Below, one piece after another: positions 33,798 through 42,298 of a DNA stretch of 49,124 nt. Source of the stretch: Micromonospora sp. AMSO31t (GTDB lineage Bacteria; Actinomycetota; Actinomycetes; Mycobacteriales; Micromonosporaceae); contig NZ_WBKT01000030.1 in the NCBI RefSeq assembly GCF_008868175.1, positions 1 through 49,124 of the forward strand. The letters are read 5' to 3'. The notes below the pieces were generated by a model, which saw nothing but the letters and a program-made list of their open reading frames with translations, was not told the DNA's origin and ran no database searches. Every line of letters starts with the position of its first letter. Positions within the stretch are counted from its first letter, which is position 1. The translations under genes were made by a program, and so were the position numbers.

Positions 33798-33820
33798 GGA
33801 ATGGCTCAACGAGCCATTCC
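33798..33820. promoter_or_regulatory. 10-base inverted repeat upstream of helR
   Basis: GGAATGGCTC and GAGCCATTCC flank AAC, followed on the plus strand by TTTTT. It lies 31 bases before the TTG start, where the promoter should be, so it may be an operator. In plus orientation it also looks like a textbook intrinsic terminator, though no plus-strand gene precedes it. Confidence 0.55.
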
Positions 33821-33921
33821 TTTTTGTGTTTGAACTGAGAAAGATACCGCGCGGCAGGCCGCCGGACCAAGCCTCACCGACCGTCCGCGACCACGTCACA
33901 CCGCAGGTTCGCACACGACAG

Positions 33922-33955
33922 CGGGGCCCGGCCGGCACACGCCGACCGGGCCCCG
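33922..33955 (-). terminator. Terminator after the LolA-like gene
   Basis: CGGGGCCCGG and CCGGGCCCCG form a 10-base stem 20 bases after the minus-strand stop codon. Confidence 0.68.
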
Positions 33956-33974
33956 ACGGGTCCGCTTGCGGATC

Positions 33975-35117
33975 TCAGCCCTTCGCCGCCTGGTACAGCC
34001 GCTCCGGCCGCACGAGACCGGCCAGCACCCGGCCGTCGTCGGTGAGCAGCACGCTGAACAGCTTCCCGGTGAGCAGCCGGCCGCTGCCCCAGTCGCCGCT
34101 CACCCGCTCCAGCCCGCCGAGCACCTTCGCCAGCATGTCGGCGTCCGGTCCGGCCGCCTCGCCCGGCTTCGCGCCGGCCGCCTGGCCGGGCTTGGCGCCG
34201 GCCGCTCCCGCGGCACCGGCGGCGTCGAGCTTCGCGACCAGCACGGTGGTCCAGCCGGTCCCGACGGCACGCACGTCCGGCCCGTCCTCGCCGCGCTCGG
34301 GGCGCTGCTTGTCGGCCGGCCCACGGGCGTCGCCCGCCGGCTCCTCCTTGACCGTCACGCCGGGCGGCGGGTTGAACCGGAACTGGTCGGCGTCCGGGGT
34401 GCGGAAGTCGACCTGGGTGAACGCCACCTCGAAGGCCGGCTCGTCCTTACCGTCGGCGAGCACCTCGAAGCGCAGCGGCACGTGCTCCTTCGCGTCCAGC
34501 GCGATCCGTACCTGGTGCACCAGGGAGTCCCGGTCGCGCGGGGTCAGCACCAGCTCGTACACGCTGCGCCCGGCGACGGTGGCGGAGCGGCCGACGGTGA
34601 CCGCGGTGCTCGGGTCGATCGCGTCGAGGGCCCGGTCGGCGGCGTCGGCCGGCGTGGCCGGGGCCGTCTCCAGGTTCTTCGCGTCGGCCGGCAGCTTCCG
34701 GTGGGACGCGGTGTTGGCCCGGCTGTCCCAGGTCCAGACGTCGCGCCCGTCGCGCAGCACGTCCCGCTCGCCCAGCGTGTCGACCAGGGCGAGCCGCTGC
34801 CGCTCGGGGCCGGCGTACCAGACGCGCAGGGTGTGCGTGCCGCTGACCAGGGCGGCCAGGTCGTTCCCGGCGGCCTGCCCCACCAGCCCGGCGATCGGCG
34901 GCAGCCCGAGGTCGGCGCGCTGCACGACGGTGCCGGAGAGCCCGTCGAGGCGGGACGTCCGCAGGTCCTCCAGGAGCTGGGCGGCGGTACGCGGCGGCAG
35001 CGCCGGGTCGGCCCCGGCCGCGAACGTGCCGACGGCCGCGCCGCCCCCGATCACGGCGACCCCCGCGGTCACCGGGACCAGCCAGCGGAGCACGGCGCGG
35101 TTCTTCAGTACGGACAT
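33975..35117 (-). CDS. LolA/RseB-like exported protein
   Basis: A 380-residue protein with an uncleaved or long signal anchor (RWLVPVTAGVAVIGGGAAVGTFAAG) and an extracytoplasmic half-barrel resembling the actinobacterial LolA-like family. The matching stretches are AAQLLEDLRTSRLDGLSGTV, LRVWYAGPERQRLALVD, DVWTWDSRANTA and FRFNPPPGVTV. A low-complexity Ala/Gly/Lys/Pro insert (GAAGAKPGQAAGAKPGEAA) interrupts the C-terminal part. In actinomycetes these proteins are thought to bind lipids or sense envelope state; no outer membrane is implied. ATG 35117 has an AGGAGGTG ribosome site. It is divergent from an OmpR-type two-component system, which may control it. Confidence 0.8.
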   Translation of the reverse strand: MSVLKNRAVLRWLVPVTAGVAVIGGGAAVGTFAAGADPALPPRTAAQLLEDLRTSRLDGLSGTVVQRADLGLPPIAGLVGQAAGNDLAALVSGTHTLRVWYAGPERQRLALVDTLGERDVLRDGRDVWTWDSRANTASHRKLPADAKNLETAPATPADAADRALDAIDPSTAVTVGRSATVAGRSVYELVLTPRDRDSLVHQVRIALDAKEHVPLRFEVLADGKDEPAFEVAFTQVDFRTPDADQFRFNPPPGVTVKEEPAGDARGPADKQRPERGEDGPDVRAVGTGWTTVLVAKLDAAGAAGAAGAKPGQAAGAKPGEAAGPDADMLAKVLGGLERVSGDWGSGRLLTGKLFSVLLTDDGRVLAGLVRPERLYQAAKG

Positions 35118-35213
35118 GATGTGCACCTCCTGACGGTAGATGCTGCACCAGGGTCGCTGTGAGAGCGCTGAGGAGATTCCCTAGGGGGTGTCACCGGATG
35201 GCACCCTTGAGGT

Positions 35214-35870
35214 GTGCGTGTGCTGGTGGTGGAGGACGAGACGCGGCTGGCCGCGTCGCTGCGGCGGGGCCTGCAGGCGGAGGGCTTCGTCGTGGACGTC
35301 GAGGCGACCGGCGCCGGCGGGCTGGACGCCGCCCGGCACGGCGACTACGACGCCATGATCCTCGACGTGATGCTTCCCGGCCTCTCCGGCTACGAGGTGG
35401 TGCGCCGGCTGCGCGCCGAGGAGCGCTGGCTGCCGGTGCTCATGCTCTCGGCCAAGGACGGCGAGTACGACCAGGCCGACGGTCTGGACTGCGGGGCCGA
35501 CGACTACCTCACGAAGCCCTTCTCGTACGTGGTGCTGCTGGCCCGGCTGCGGGCGCTGCTGCGCCGCGGCGCGCCGGAGCGCCCGGCCGTGCTCGCGGTC
35601 GGCGACCTGCGGTTGGATCCGGCGCGGCGGCGGGTGACCCGGTCCGACGCCGAGGTGGCCCTGACCGCCCGCGAGTACGCCCTGCTCGCCTACCTGATGC
35701 GCCGCCCCGGCGAGGTGGTCTCCAAGACCGAGCTGCTGGACCACGTGTGGGACGCCTCGGTCGAGACCGCCCCGAACGCGGTCGAGGTCTACGTCGGCTA
35801 CCTGCGCCGCAAGATCGGCCGGGACCGGCTGGAGACGGTCCGCGGCGCCGGCTACCGGCTGGCCACATGA
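35214..35870 (+). CDS. OmpR-family response regulator
   Basis: A 218-residue two-component regulator. The receiver domain has Glu7-Asp8, phosphoacceptor Asp51 (MILDVMLPG), Ser79 and Lys101 (LTKPF). The C-terminal winged helix of the OmpR type reads LTAREYALLAYLMRRPGEVVSKTELLDHVWD and ends VRGAGYRLA. GTG 35214 is the family-consistent start. Its stop overlaps the kinase gene start (ATGA). The gene shares a 96-base divergent region with the LolA-like gene, a likely target. Confidence 0.92.
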   Translation: MRVLVVEDETRLAASLRRGLQAEGFVVDVEATGAGGLDAARHGDYDAMILDVMLPGLSGYEVVRRLRAEERWLPVLMLSAKDGEYDQADGLDCGADDYLTKPFSYVVLLARLRALLRRGAPERPAVLAVGDLRLDPARRRVTRSDAEVALTAREYALLAYLMRRPGEVVSKTELLDHVWDASVETAPNAVEVYVGYLRRKIGRDRLETVRGAGYRLAT

Positions 35871-37318
35871 GGCGCCGGCTCAGCGCGCTCCTGCCGGACC
35901 TCGGGCTGCGCTCCCGGCTGCTGGCGCTCGGGGTGCTCGGGCTCGCCCTCGGGTTCGCGCTCGGCGGTGCGCTGCTGCTCGGCGCGCTCGGCTGGACGTT
36001 GCAGCGCTCCGTCGACGCCGAGACGCTCCGCACCGCGGACGCCGTCGCCCTGCTGGCCGCCGAGGACGCGCTGCCCGACCCGCTGCCGGTGGCCGGCGGG
36101 CAGCTCCGCGTCCAGGTGATCGACGGCCAGGGCCGGATCCGGGCCGCCTCCATCGACGCCGACCGCCTGGTGCCGATGCTCGGCGCCGACCAGCTGCGCG
36201 CCGGGCAGCGCCAGCGGCTGGTGGTGGACGGGCGGCGGGTCGGCCTGACCGGGCCGGTCCGGGTGGTGACCGTGCCGGCGGGCACCCCGGACGAGCCGCT
36301 CACCGTGCTGGTGGCCAAGTCGATGTCCGACGTCCAGCACAGCCTGCACGTGGTCCGGAACCTGCTGCTGGTCGGCTTCCCGCTGCTGGTGGCCGGGCTG
36401 GCCGTGGTGGCCTGGCGGGTGGTGGGAGCGACCCTGCGCCCGGTGGAGGCGCTGCGCAGCGGGGCCGCCGAGATCACCGGCCGGGCCGGGGCTGAGCGGC
36501 TGCCCGTACCGGCCGGGCGGGACGAGATCCAGCGGCTGGCGGTCACCCTCAACGACATGCTGGACCGGCTGGCCGCGTCCCGGGACCGGCAGCGGGCGTT
36601 CGTGGCCGACGCCGCGCACGAGCTGCGCAGCCCGGTCACGAACATGCGCACCGAGCTGGAGGTGGCCCGGCGGCTGGGCGACGGCACCGACTGGCCGGCG
36701 GTGGCGGAGAACCTGCTGGCCGACACCGAGCGGCTCAGCCGGCTCGTCGACGACCTGCTGCTGCTGGCCCGCCTCGACGAGCAGGCCGCCCGGCCGGACC
36801 GTCCCGCGCCGCACGCCGTCGGCCCGGTGGAGCTGGGGGAGCTGCTGCGCGGTGTGGCCGAGCGCTACCCGTCCCCGCCGCTGCGTCACACGCCGCCGCC
36901 CGGCCCGCTCTGGACCGAGGGGGACCCGGGGGAGCTGCGCCGGGTGCTGGTCAACCTGGTGGAGAACGCGCTGCGGCACGCGCACGGCGAGGTGCGGCTC
37001 GCCGTCACCGGCCCGCACACCGACCTGCCGGTGCCCCGGCAGCGGGGCGGTTCGGCGTACCACCTGGTCACGGTGACCGACGACGGGCCGGGCATCCCGG
37101 CGGCGGACCGGGAGCGGGTCTTCGCCCGCTTCACCCGGCTGGACGACGCCCGGGCGCGCGACGCCGGCGGCGCCGGCCTGGGCCTGGCCATCGTGCGGGA
37201 GCTGGTCCGCCGGGCCGGTGGCGCCGTCGAGCTGGCCGACGCCGTGCCGGCGGCGGCCGCCCCGGGGCTACGGGTGACGGTACGGCTGCCGGCGCTGGCC
37301 GACCCGGAGGCGGACTGA
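35867..37318 (+). CDS. Sensor histidine kinase
   Basis: A 483-residue membrane kinase with two helices (about 17-45 and 164-186) around an extracytoplasmic sensor of about 120 residues. A HAMP-like segment and the H-box (VADAAHELRSPV, His251) follow. The ATPase domain has N-box NLVENALRHAHG, G1 VTDDGPGIP, F-box VFARFTRLD and G2 GAGLGLAIV. It should phosphorylate the response regulator encoded just upstream, with which it overlaps by four bases. The signal is unknown; envelope stress is suggested by the neighbouring LolA-like gene. Confidence 0.92.
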   Translation: MRRRLSALLPDLGLRSRLLALGVLGLALGFALGGALLLGALGWTLQRSVDAETLRTADAVALLAAEDALPDPLPVAGGQLRVQVIDGQGRIRAASIDADRLVPMLGADQLRAGQRQRLVVDGRRVGLTGPVRVVTVPAGTPDEPLTVLVAKSMSDVQHSLHVVRNLLLVGFPLLVAGLAVVAWRVVGATLRPVEALRSGAAEITGRAGAERLPVPAGRDEIQRLAVTLNDMLDRLAASRDRQRAFVADAAHELRSPVTNMRTELEVARRLGDGTDWPAVAENLLADTERLSRLVDDLLLLARLDEQAARPDRPAPHAVGPVELGELLRGVAERYPSPPLRHTPPPGPLWTEGDPGELRRVLVNLVENALRHAHGEVRLAVTGPHTDLPVPRQRGGSAYHLVTVTDDGPGIPAADRERVFARFTRLDDARARDAGGAGLGLAIVRELVRRAGGAVELADAVPAAAAPGLRVTVRLPALADPEAD

Positions 37319-37330
37319 CGGCCCCGGGCG

Positions 37331-39553
37331 TCAGCCGATCCGGGCGGCGAGGTCGCGTGCGGCGGTCTGGTACGCCGTCCGGGTGTGGTACGGCCAGTGC
37401 CGTTCGAGCGGCGGTGGCACGGTGTCCTCCGGGGCGACGGTGAGGCTGCTGGGATCGCGGAGCCGGACGTCGACGGACCGGGTCTCCGGCGCGTCGCAGG
37501 CCGCGGGCCTGCCCTCCGGCCGGTCGAAGATGGGCCCGCCGACCGGATCCGTGTCCCGCCACAGGTTGCGCCACCGCCAGTCGAGCCGGTCGCCCAGGTC
37601 GCACAGCGTCTGCCGGCCGAGGTAGGCGGGATAGAGGCGGGTGTAGAACCGGCTCAACGGGGACCCGTGGGTCAGCAGCGCCACCCGGCGCAGGGCTTCC
37701 GGCGGCAGCTGCAGGATCGTGGCCGCGGCCAGGACGGAGCCGTGGCTGTGTCCCGAGATGACCACCTTGCCCCGCGCGCCGAGCGCGGTCACCCGCCTGG
37801 CGAGTTCGGGCACGGCCCGGGCGGCGTAGCAGGGCGGTGCGAAGGGATGGACGGTGCGGGGCCAGAAGTCGCCGAGGTCCCACAGGGCGGCCACGGTGCG
37901 TCGCGTCTGCGCCGAACGGTAGGAGCGGAAGGCGAGGATCATGAGGCCGATGACGAGCAGGCTGATGAGCCAGACTCCTCCGTCGGTGACGTACGCGGTC
38001 AGCAGGGTTGTGTGCTGCGGGTCCGCGCTGACCTTGTCGACGAGCTGGGTGGGCCCGATCCCGATGAGGTCGAACGCGATGGTGGCCAGACCCAGCGAGG
38101 ACATCACGAGGAACGTGATGAGGATGGGACCCAGTTCCTCGACCACCCGGGACCTGGCGATGGTCTCCCGGACCTCGTCGCGCCGGTTGGCCTCCTGGGC
38201 CGGTACGTCGGGGTAGTCCCGCGCGACGATCCGCGCAGCGTCGCACCGCCTCCGGCGCCGGGTGGCCAGGAAGGTGAGGGAGGCGGAGGTGGTGGCGATC
38301 ACCAGTGCGGCCAGGCCGGCCAACGCGGCCCACCAGTAGGCGACCGGCGGGTCCAGGGGAGCGGCGTCCGACGGGTCCGGCCGGATCGGGCCGGGGACGG
38401 AGCCCCGGTCGAGGAAGTCGGCGACCCGGAAGACCAGGGCGGCGGCGAAGGCGCCGGCGACCGTCACCGATGCCGCCGCGACGACCGGCATGCCGAGCCC
38501 GGCCAGGAAGGGCCGGCTGCCGGGCGCCCGGGGCGTCATGGCGACGAGGGCCAGCACCACCAGCAGCAGGCCCTGGGCCGCCATCAGGCCACCGACCGTG
38601 CCCTCGTAGCCGGGCAGTTGACCGGGCAGCAGGTGGATGTCGCGGGCCAGGGCGGCGTGGCCGAGGCTCAGGAGGGTCACCACGGCGGCCGCCGCCGACA
38701 ACGGGCGCAGCACGAGCCGGACCTTCCGCCGGGTGGCGGGCACGGGCAGGCAGAGCAGCACCGCGCAGCAGGCGAGCAGGGCGAGGGCGGCGACGAACAG
38801 GATCTGGCCCGCCACGCCCTCCGCCGGGGAGGTCCCGGCGAGCAGGCTGGCGTCCAGCGTGCCGGCGCCGATGGCCACGTGGATCCGCCGCAGCCACGCC
38901 GGCGTCCGCTCGTCGTCCCAGAATCCCGGAAGGCTGAGGCTCTCGTTCACCCGGAAGGGCTGGGGACGGGACGGTGGCGTGCCGAACCCCTCGAACGCCC
39001 GCGCCGAGCGGGCGCCGAGGCGCCAGGTGACGCGCAGCGCGAACAGCGGGACGAGCGCGAGCAGGGCCAGCCGGGGGCCCATCGGCAGGGCGTGCAGCCA
39101 GGACAGGTAGGGGCGGGCGTCGCGGCACCGGTGGTAGGGCACGCACTGCCAGGCGACGAGGTCGAGCGTCACCCCGACGACGGAGAGCACGAACGCGGCC
39201 GTGAGGGTGCCGGCCAGCAGGCGGCACAGCACCGCGAACAGGGCGGACCGGTCGGTCGGTGTCGGGCGCAGCCGGATCGCGAGGTTGCTCAGCATGAACG
39301 GCAGCAGCAACAGCATGGACGCCGTCCGCACCGCGGTGCCGGCCGTCAGGGCACCCCAGCGGTACGCCTCGACGGTGATCCCGGCGCTGGCCCCGCCCGC
39401 CGGCCCGGCCCCCGGCCGGGGCCGGTAGAACCCCGCGTGGCTGTCCCCGGCGACCCGGTCCACGATCGGATGGTCGAGGATCTTCTCCGCGGTCCCGCCG
39501 GACACCCCGTGCACCCGCAACTCGACGGTTTCGCCCTCCGGTGTTGTGCCCAC
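37331..39553 (-). CDS. Large membrane protein with alpha/beta-hydrolase domain
   Basis: About 740 residues. The N-terminus opens TVELRVHGVSGGTAEKILDHP, the kind of segment seen at the start of membrane-bound lipase-fold proteins. About eight hydrophobic segments are spread over residues 75-565 (for example MLLLLPFMLSNLAI, FVAALALLACCAVLLCL, VWLISLLVIGLMILAF). The C-terminal cytoplasmic part has a serine-hydrolase elbow VVISGHSHGSVLAA and HGSPLSRFY. The nucleophile is therefore expected in GHSHG. No substrate is evident. I favour the GTG at 39553; a GTG at 39586 gives 11 more residues. It ends 13 bases from the convergent histidine-kinase gene. Confidence 0.72.
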   Translation of the reverse strand: MGTTPEGETVELRVHGVSGGTAEKILDHPIVDRVAGDSHAGFYRPRPGAGPAGGASAGITVEAYRWGALTAGTAVRTASMLLLLPFMLSNLAIRLRPTPTDRSALFAVLCRLLAGTLTAAFVLSVVGVTLDLVAWQCVPYHRCRDARPYLSWLHALPMGPRLALLALVPLFALRVTWRLGARSARAFEGFGTPPSRPQPFRVNESLSLPGFWDDERTPAWLRRIHVAIGAGTLDASLLAGTSPAEGVAGQILFVAALALLACCAVLLCLPVPATRRKVRLVLRPLSAAAAVVTLLSLGHAALARDIHLLPGQLPGYEGTVGGLMAAQGLLLVVLALVAMTPRAPGSRPFLAGLGMPVVAAASVTVAGAFAAALVFRVADFLDRGSVPGPIRPDPSDAAPLDPPVAYWWAALAGLAALVIATTSASLTFLATRRRRRCDAARIVARDYPDVPAQEANRRDEVRETIARSRVVEELGPILITFLVMSSLGLATIAFDLIGIGPTQLVDKVSADPQHTTLLTAYVTDGGVWLISLLVIGLMILAFRSYRSAQTRRTVAALWDLGDFWPRTVHPFAPPCYAARAVPELARRVTALGARGKVVISGHSHGSVLAAATILQLPPEALRRVALLTHGSPLSRFYTRLYPAYLGRQTLCDLGDRLDWRWRNLWRDTDPVGGPIFDRPEGRPAACDAPETRSVDVRLRDPSSLTVAPEDTVPPPLERHWPYHTRTAYQTAARDLAARIG

Positions 39554-39620
39554 GCCGACAGGGTCACAGACCAGCGGCGGGCCCACCGCCGATACGGCCC
39601 AAACCGCGGAAGGCCGACGG

Positions 39621-41183
39621 TCAGCGGCGTCGTTTCGTGCAGACCGGGCCGGTCCGGGCCACGCTGTCGGTGGACCAGACCAGCGCGACCGTGAAGCAGT
39701 AGTCGGTGGTGCGGTCGAGGCCGTAGGCGATGTAGTCGACGGAGCCGGCGGGCAGGGTCAGGAAGGTGCGCTGGGGCTGCCCGGAGCGGCCGCCGGCGAC
39801 CACCACGGGCCCCTCGGCCCCGGCCGGGTAGGTCCAGCTCAGGACGATGCTGTCCCGCCGGTCGGCCAGGGTGAGCCGCCCGGGCGGGGTGCCGGGGGAG
39901 GCGGCCGGTGCGGCGCTGGGCGTGCCGGCGGTGGGACCCGCCGACGAGGCGCGCCCGGTCGGCGCGGGCGCCGGGGCGTCCCGCCCGTCGTCCACCCGGG
40001 ACACCCCGGCGATGACCGCGATGGTGCCGAGCAGCAGCGCCACCACCACCCCGGCCACCACGAGCGGCAGCCACGGCGTGGTCCGGCGCTCGGCGGCGGC
40101 CGGCCGGGGCACGTGCACCGGCAGGTAGCGCGACGGCGGCACGGGCTCGGCGGCCCGGGGCACCCGGCGTACGCCCTCCGGCTCCGAGTCGGTCAGCCCG
40201 ACCACGGTCGGTGGCAGCGCGCTCTCGCCGGGCCGCCAGGGCTCGTCGGCCGGCTCGTCCGGCGGCCACGGGTAGTCGGCGAACGCCTCGTCGTCCGCCT
40301 CGGGCGGGGTGCGGGGCGTCGGCACGTGCGGAACCTCGGCCCGGTCCGGCGGCCGGTAGAGCGGCGTCTCGACCGGGTCGTCGAGTGTCGGTGGCTGGTA
40401 GGGCGGCAGGTCGGGCGGCCCTTCGGCGGGCGGGGGGACGCGGGCCGCCGGCACCACCGGCGTCTCCCGGGCCGGTGGCTCCGCCGCGCCGCAGACGTGG
40501 TCCGGGTCGGCGGCGGCCCGGGCCAGCCCGGCGACCTGGGCGGCGAGGGGGTCGTCGGCGGCCAGGTGCTCCCGGCACAGCTCCTCGGCGAGCGTCAGGT
40601 GCTCGTGGGACTCGGCGTAGCGGCCGCAGTCGCGTTCCATGGCGCCGAGCTTGGCCAGCATCTTGATGCCGCTGGGGTGGCCGTCGCCGTAGACCTCGCG
40701 GTGCAGCTCCCAGGCGTCCAGCAACCGGTCGCGGGCCACGTCGCACTGGCCGCGGGCGTATTCCACGGTGGCCAGGTCGGCGTGCGCGGCCAGGACCCGC
40801 TGCGACTCCGGCCCGTCGCGGGCGGTCAGCTCGATGATGACGTCGGCGTAGAGCCGGGCGGCGCGGGCGTCGCTGCCGACCCGGTGCAGCACCGCGGCCA
40901 GGGTCGCGGCGGCGGTGACGGTGCGCTCGTCGGAGCGGCCGAACAGCCGGGTGGTCGCCGCGTACGCGAACGCGGCCCAGCCGCGGGCGGAGTGCGGCTC
41001 GCCGAGCGCCACGAGGACCCGGGCCTGGAGGCCGGCGGCCTCGGCCAGCTCGGCGGAGGCGTTGGCGGGACGGGGATCGGCGTCGCTCAGCGCGTCGGCG
41101 AGCAGTCGCTGGGCACCGGTGAGGTCGCCTTCGGAGACCAGGTGGTGCGCCTGGACGGTCAGGTCAGCGAAGCCGGAGGACAC
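39621..41183 (-). CDS. TPR-type membrane protein with FN3-like extracellular domain
   Basis: A 520-residue protein. Residues 1-225 are tetratricopeptide-like helices (SEGDLTGAQRLLADAL, ARLYADVIIELTARDG, YGDGHPSGIKMLAKLGAMERDCGRYAESHEHL). A Pro-rich disordered region (about 230-365) precedes a single transmembrane helix (WLPLVVAGVVVALLLGTIAVIAG). A Ser/Pro/Ala linker and a short fibronectin-III-like outer domain ending in VARTGPVCTKRRR follow. The shape suggests a bridge between a cytoplasmic signal and the cell surface. The GTG start may be leaderless: TTGTAC, 18 bases and CACGAT end a few bases before it. Confidence 0.78.
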   Translation of the reverse strand: MSSGFADLTVQAHHLVSEGDLTGAQRLLADALSDADPRPANASAELAEAAGLQARVLVALGEPHSARGWAAFAYAATTRLFGRSDERTVTAAATLAAVLHRVGSDARAARLYADVIIELTARDGPESQRVLAAHADLATVEYARGQCDVARDRLLDAWELHREVYGDGHPSGIKMLAKLGAMERDCGRYAESHEHLTLAEELCREHLAADDPLAAQVAGLARAAADPDHVCGAAEPPARETPVVPAARVPPPAEGPPDLPPYQPPTLDDPVETPLYRPPDRAEVPHVPTPRTPPEADDEAFADYPWPPDEPADEPWRPGESALPPTVVGLTDSEPEGVRRVPRAAEPVPPSRYLPVHVPRPAAAERRTTPWLPLVVAGVVVALLLGTIAVIAGVSRVDDGRDAPAPAPTGRASSAGPTAGTPSAAPAASPGTPPGRLTLADRRDSIVLSWTYPAGAEGPVVVAGGRSGQPQRTFLTLPAGSVDYIAYGLDRTTDYCFTVALVWSTDSVARTGPVCTKRRR

Positions 41184-41231
41184 GCCCCATCGTGCTCATT
41201 TGGCGACGGTAAGTACAACCCCCGCTGTGGA

Positions 41232-41693
41232 TCAGTTTGGTCGCGATCCGGTCAGGTGGTCGGCGAGGGTCTCGCTGATCCGCCGGAGCTGGTCCACCTG
41301 GGCCGGGCTGAGCGCGTCGAACAGGTGCCGGCGTACCCCGGCGACGTGGCCGGGCGCGGCGGCGGCCAGGGTGGCGAAGCCGGCGTCGGTGAGGACGGCG
41401 AGCTGGCCGCGCCGGTCGGTGGCGCACTCCTCCCGGCGGATCCACCCGGCGGCCTCCAGGCGGGCGGCGGCGTGCGAGAGGCGGCTGCGGGAGGAGCCGG
41501 TGGCGTCGGCCAGGTCGCTCATCCGCAGCCGCCGGTCGGGGGCCTCGGAGAGCCGGACCAGGATCTCGTAGTACGCGTGCGGCATCCCGGCGTCGCGTTG
41601 CAGCTCGCGGTCGAGGGTGTCCATCAGCGCGCGGGAGGCGGTGAGGAACGCCCGCCAGGTCCGCTGCTCGTCGGGGTCCAGCCACCGGGTCAT
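41232..41693 (-). CDS. MarR-family transcriptional regulator
   Basis: A 153-residue winged-helix regulator. The dimer helices (TWRAFLTASRALMDTLDRELQ) flank a wHTH with LRMSDLADATGSSRSRLSHAAARLEAAGWI and the wing RRGQLAVLTDAG. The ATG at 41693 is directly preceded by a promoter, so the mRNA is probably leaderless. It is divergent from a VOC-family enzyme gene, and a MarR-box-like palindrome overlaps both -35 boxes. Autoregulation and control of the enzyme are very likely. The ligand is unknown, perhaps an aromatic compound. Confidence 0.9.
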   Translation of the reverse strand: MTRWLDPDEQRTWRAFLTASRALMDTLDRELQRDAGMPHAYYEILVRLSEAPDRRLRMSDLADATGSSRSRLSHAAARLEAAGWIRREECATDRRGQLAVLTDAGFATLAAAAPGHVAGVRRHLFDALSPAQVDQLRRISETLADHLTGSRPN

Positions 41694-41700
41694 GACGGCC

Positions 41701-41745
41701 ATCATAGCGCGAGTTGTTGAACGCTCAACCAAACCGCGCTACCGT
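41701..41745. promoter_or_regulatory. Divergent promoters with a shared MarR-type operator
   Basis: GTTGAACGCTCAAC (41716-41729) has 5-base arms. The plus promoter is TTGAAC (41717-41722), 17 bases, TACCGT (41740-41745). The minus promoter is TTGAGC (41723-41728), 16 bases, TATGAT (41701-41706). Both -35 boxes lie in the palindrome and both transcripts would start at or next to the ATG. Confidence 0.78.
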
Positions 41746-41752
41746 CGGTGTC

Positions 41753-42274
41753 ATGGGAATCCACCGGCTCAACCACGCCGTCCTCTACGTCCGTGACCTC
41801 GACCGCAGCGTCGCCTTCTACCGCGACGTGCTCGGCTTCCGCCCGGTGCCGATGACGCCGGACGGCTTCCGCGGCGCCGCGTTCCTCCAGGCGCCGGACT
41901 CCACCAACGACCACGACCTCGGGCTGTTCGAGATCGGCGCGGCCGCCGGGCCCTCCCCGGCCGGGCGGACCACCGTCGGCCTCTACCACCTCGCCTGGGA
42001 GCTGGACACCCTGGACGAGCTGGGCGCCACGGCCGAGCGGCTGGCCGCCGCCGACGCCCTGGTGGGCGCCTCGGACCACGGCACCACCAAGAGCCTCTAC
42101 GGCCGCGACCCCGACGGGCTGGAGTTCGAGATCGTCTGGATCGTTCCCGCCGCCCTGCTCGACGACGCGGCCCTCGCCGCCCGCACGCGGATCGGCCGGC
42201 TCGACCTGGACCGCGAGCGGCAGCGCTACGGCGGCCAGACCCGCGGCGGGGTGGGCATCTCCGTTCCGGTCTGA
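41753..42274 (+). CDS. VOC-family (glyoxalase/extradiol dioxygenase-like) protein
   Basis: A 173-residue vicinal-oxygen-chelate protein with one beta-alpha-beta-beta-beta pair. Metal ligand candidates are His8 (RLNHAVLYVRDL), His79 (LYHLAWELD) and Glu126 (DPDGLEFEIVW), the arrangement of catechol 2,3-dioxygenase-like enzymes. The ATG at 41753 has no ribosome site and the promoter predicts a leaderless mRNA. Control by the divergent MarR regulator suggests detoxification or breakdown of a small, perhaps aromatic, compound. Confidence 0.88.
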   Translation: MGIHRLNHAVLYVRDLDRSVAFYRDVLGFRPVPMTPDGFRGAAFLQAPDSTNDHDLGLFEIGAAAGPSPAGRTTVGLYHLAWELDTLDELGATAERLAAADALVGASDHGTTKSLYGRDPDGLEFEIVWIVPAALLDDAALAARTRIGRLDLDRERQRYGGQTRGGVGISVPV

Positions 42275-42298
42275 CGGCGCATGAGGTAGAACGGCAGC

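Noticed and set aside
34160..34215. Short tandem repeat in the LolA-like gene
   Set aside because: It stays in frame and encodes a GAKPG/AA low-complexity insert; no sign of a mobile element.
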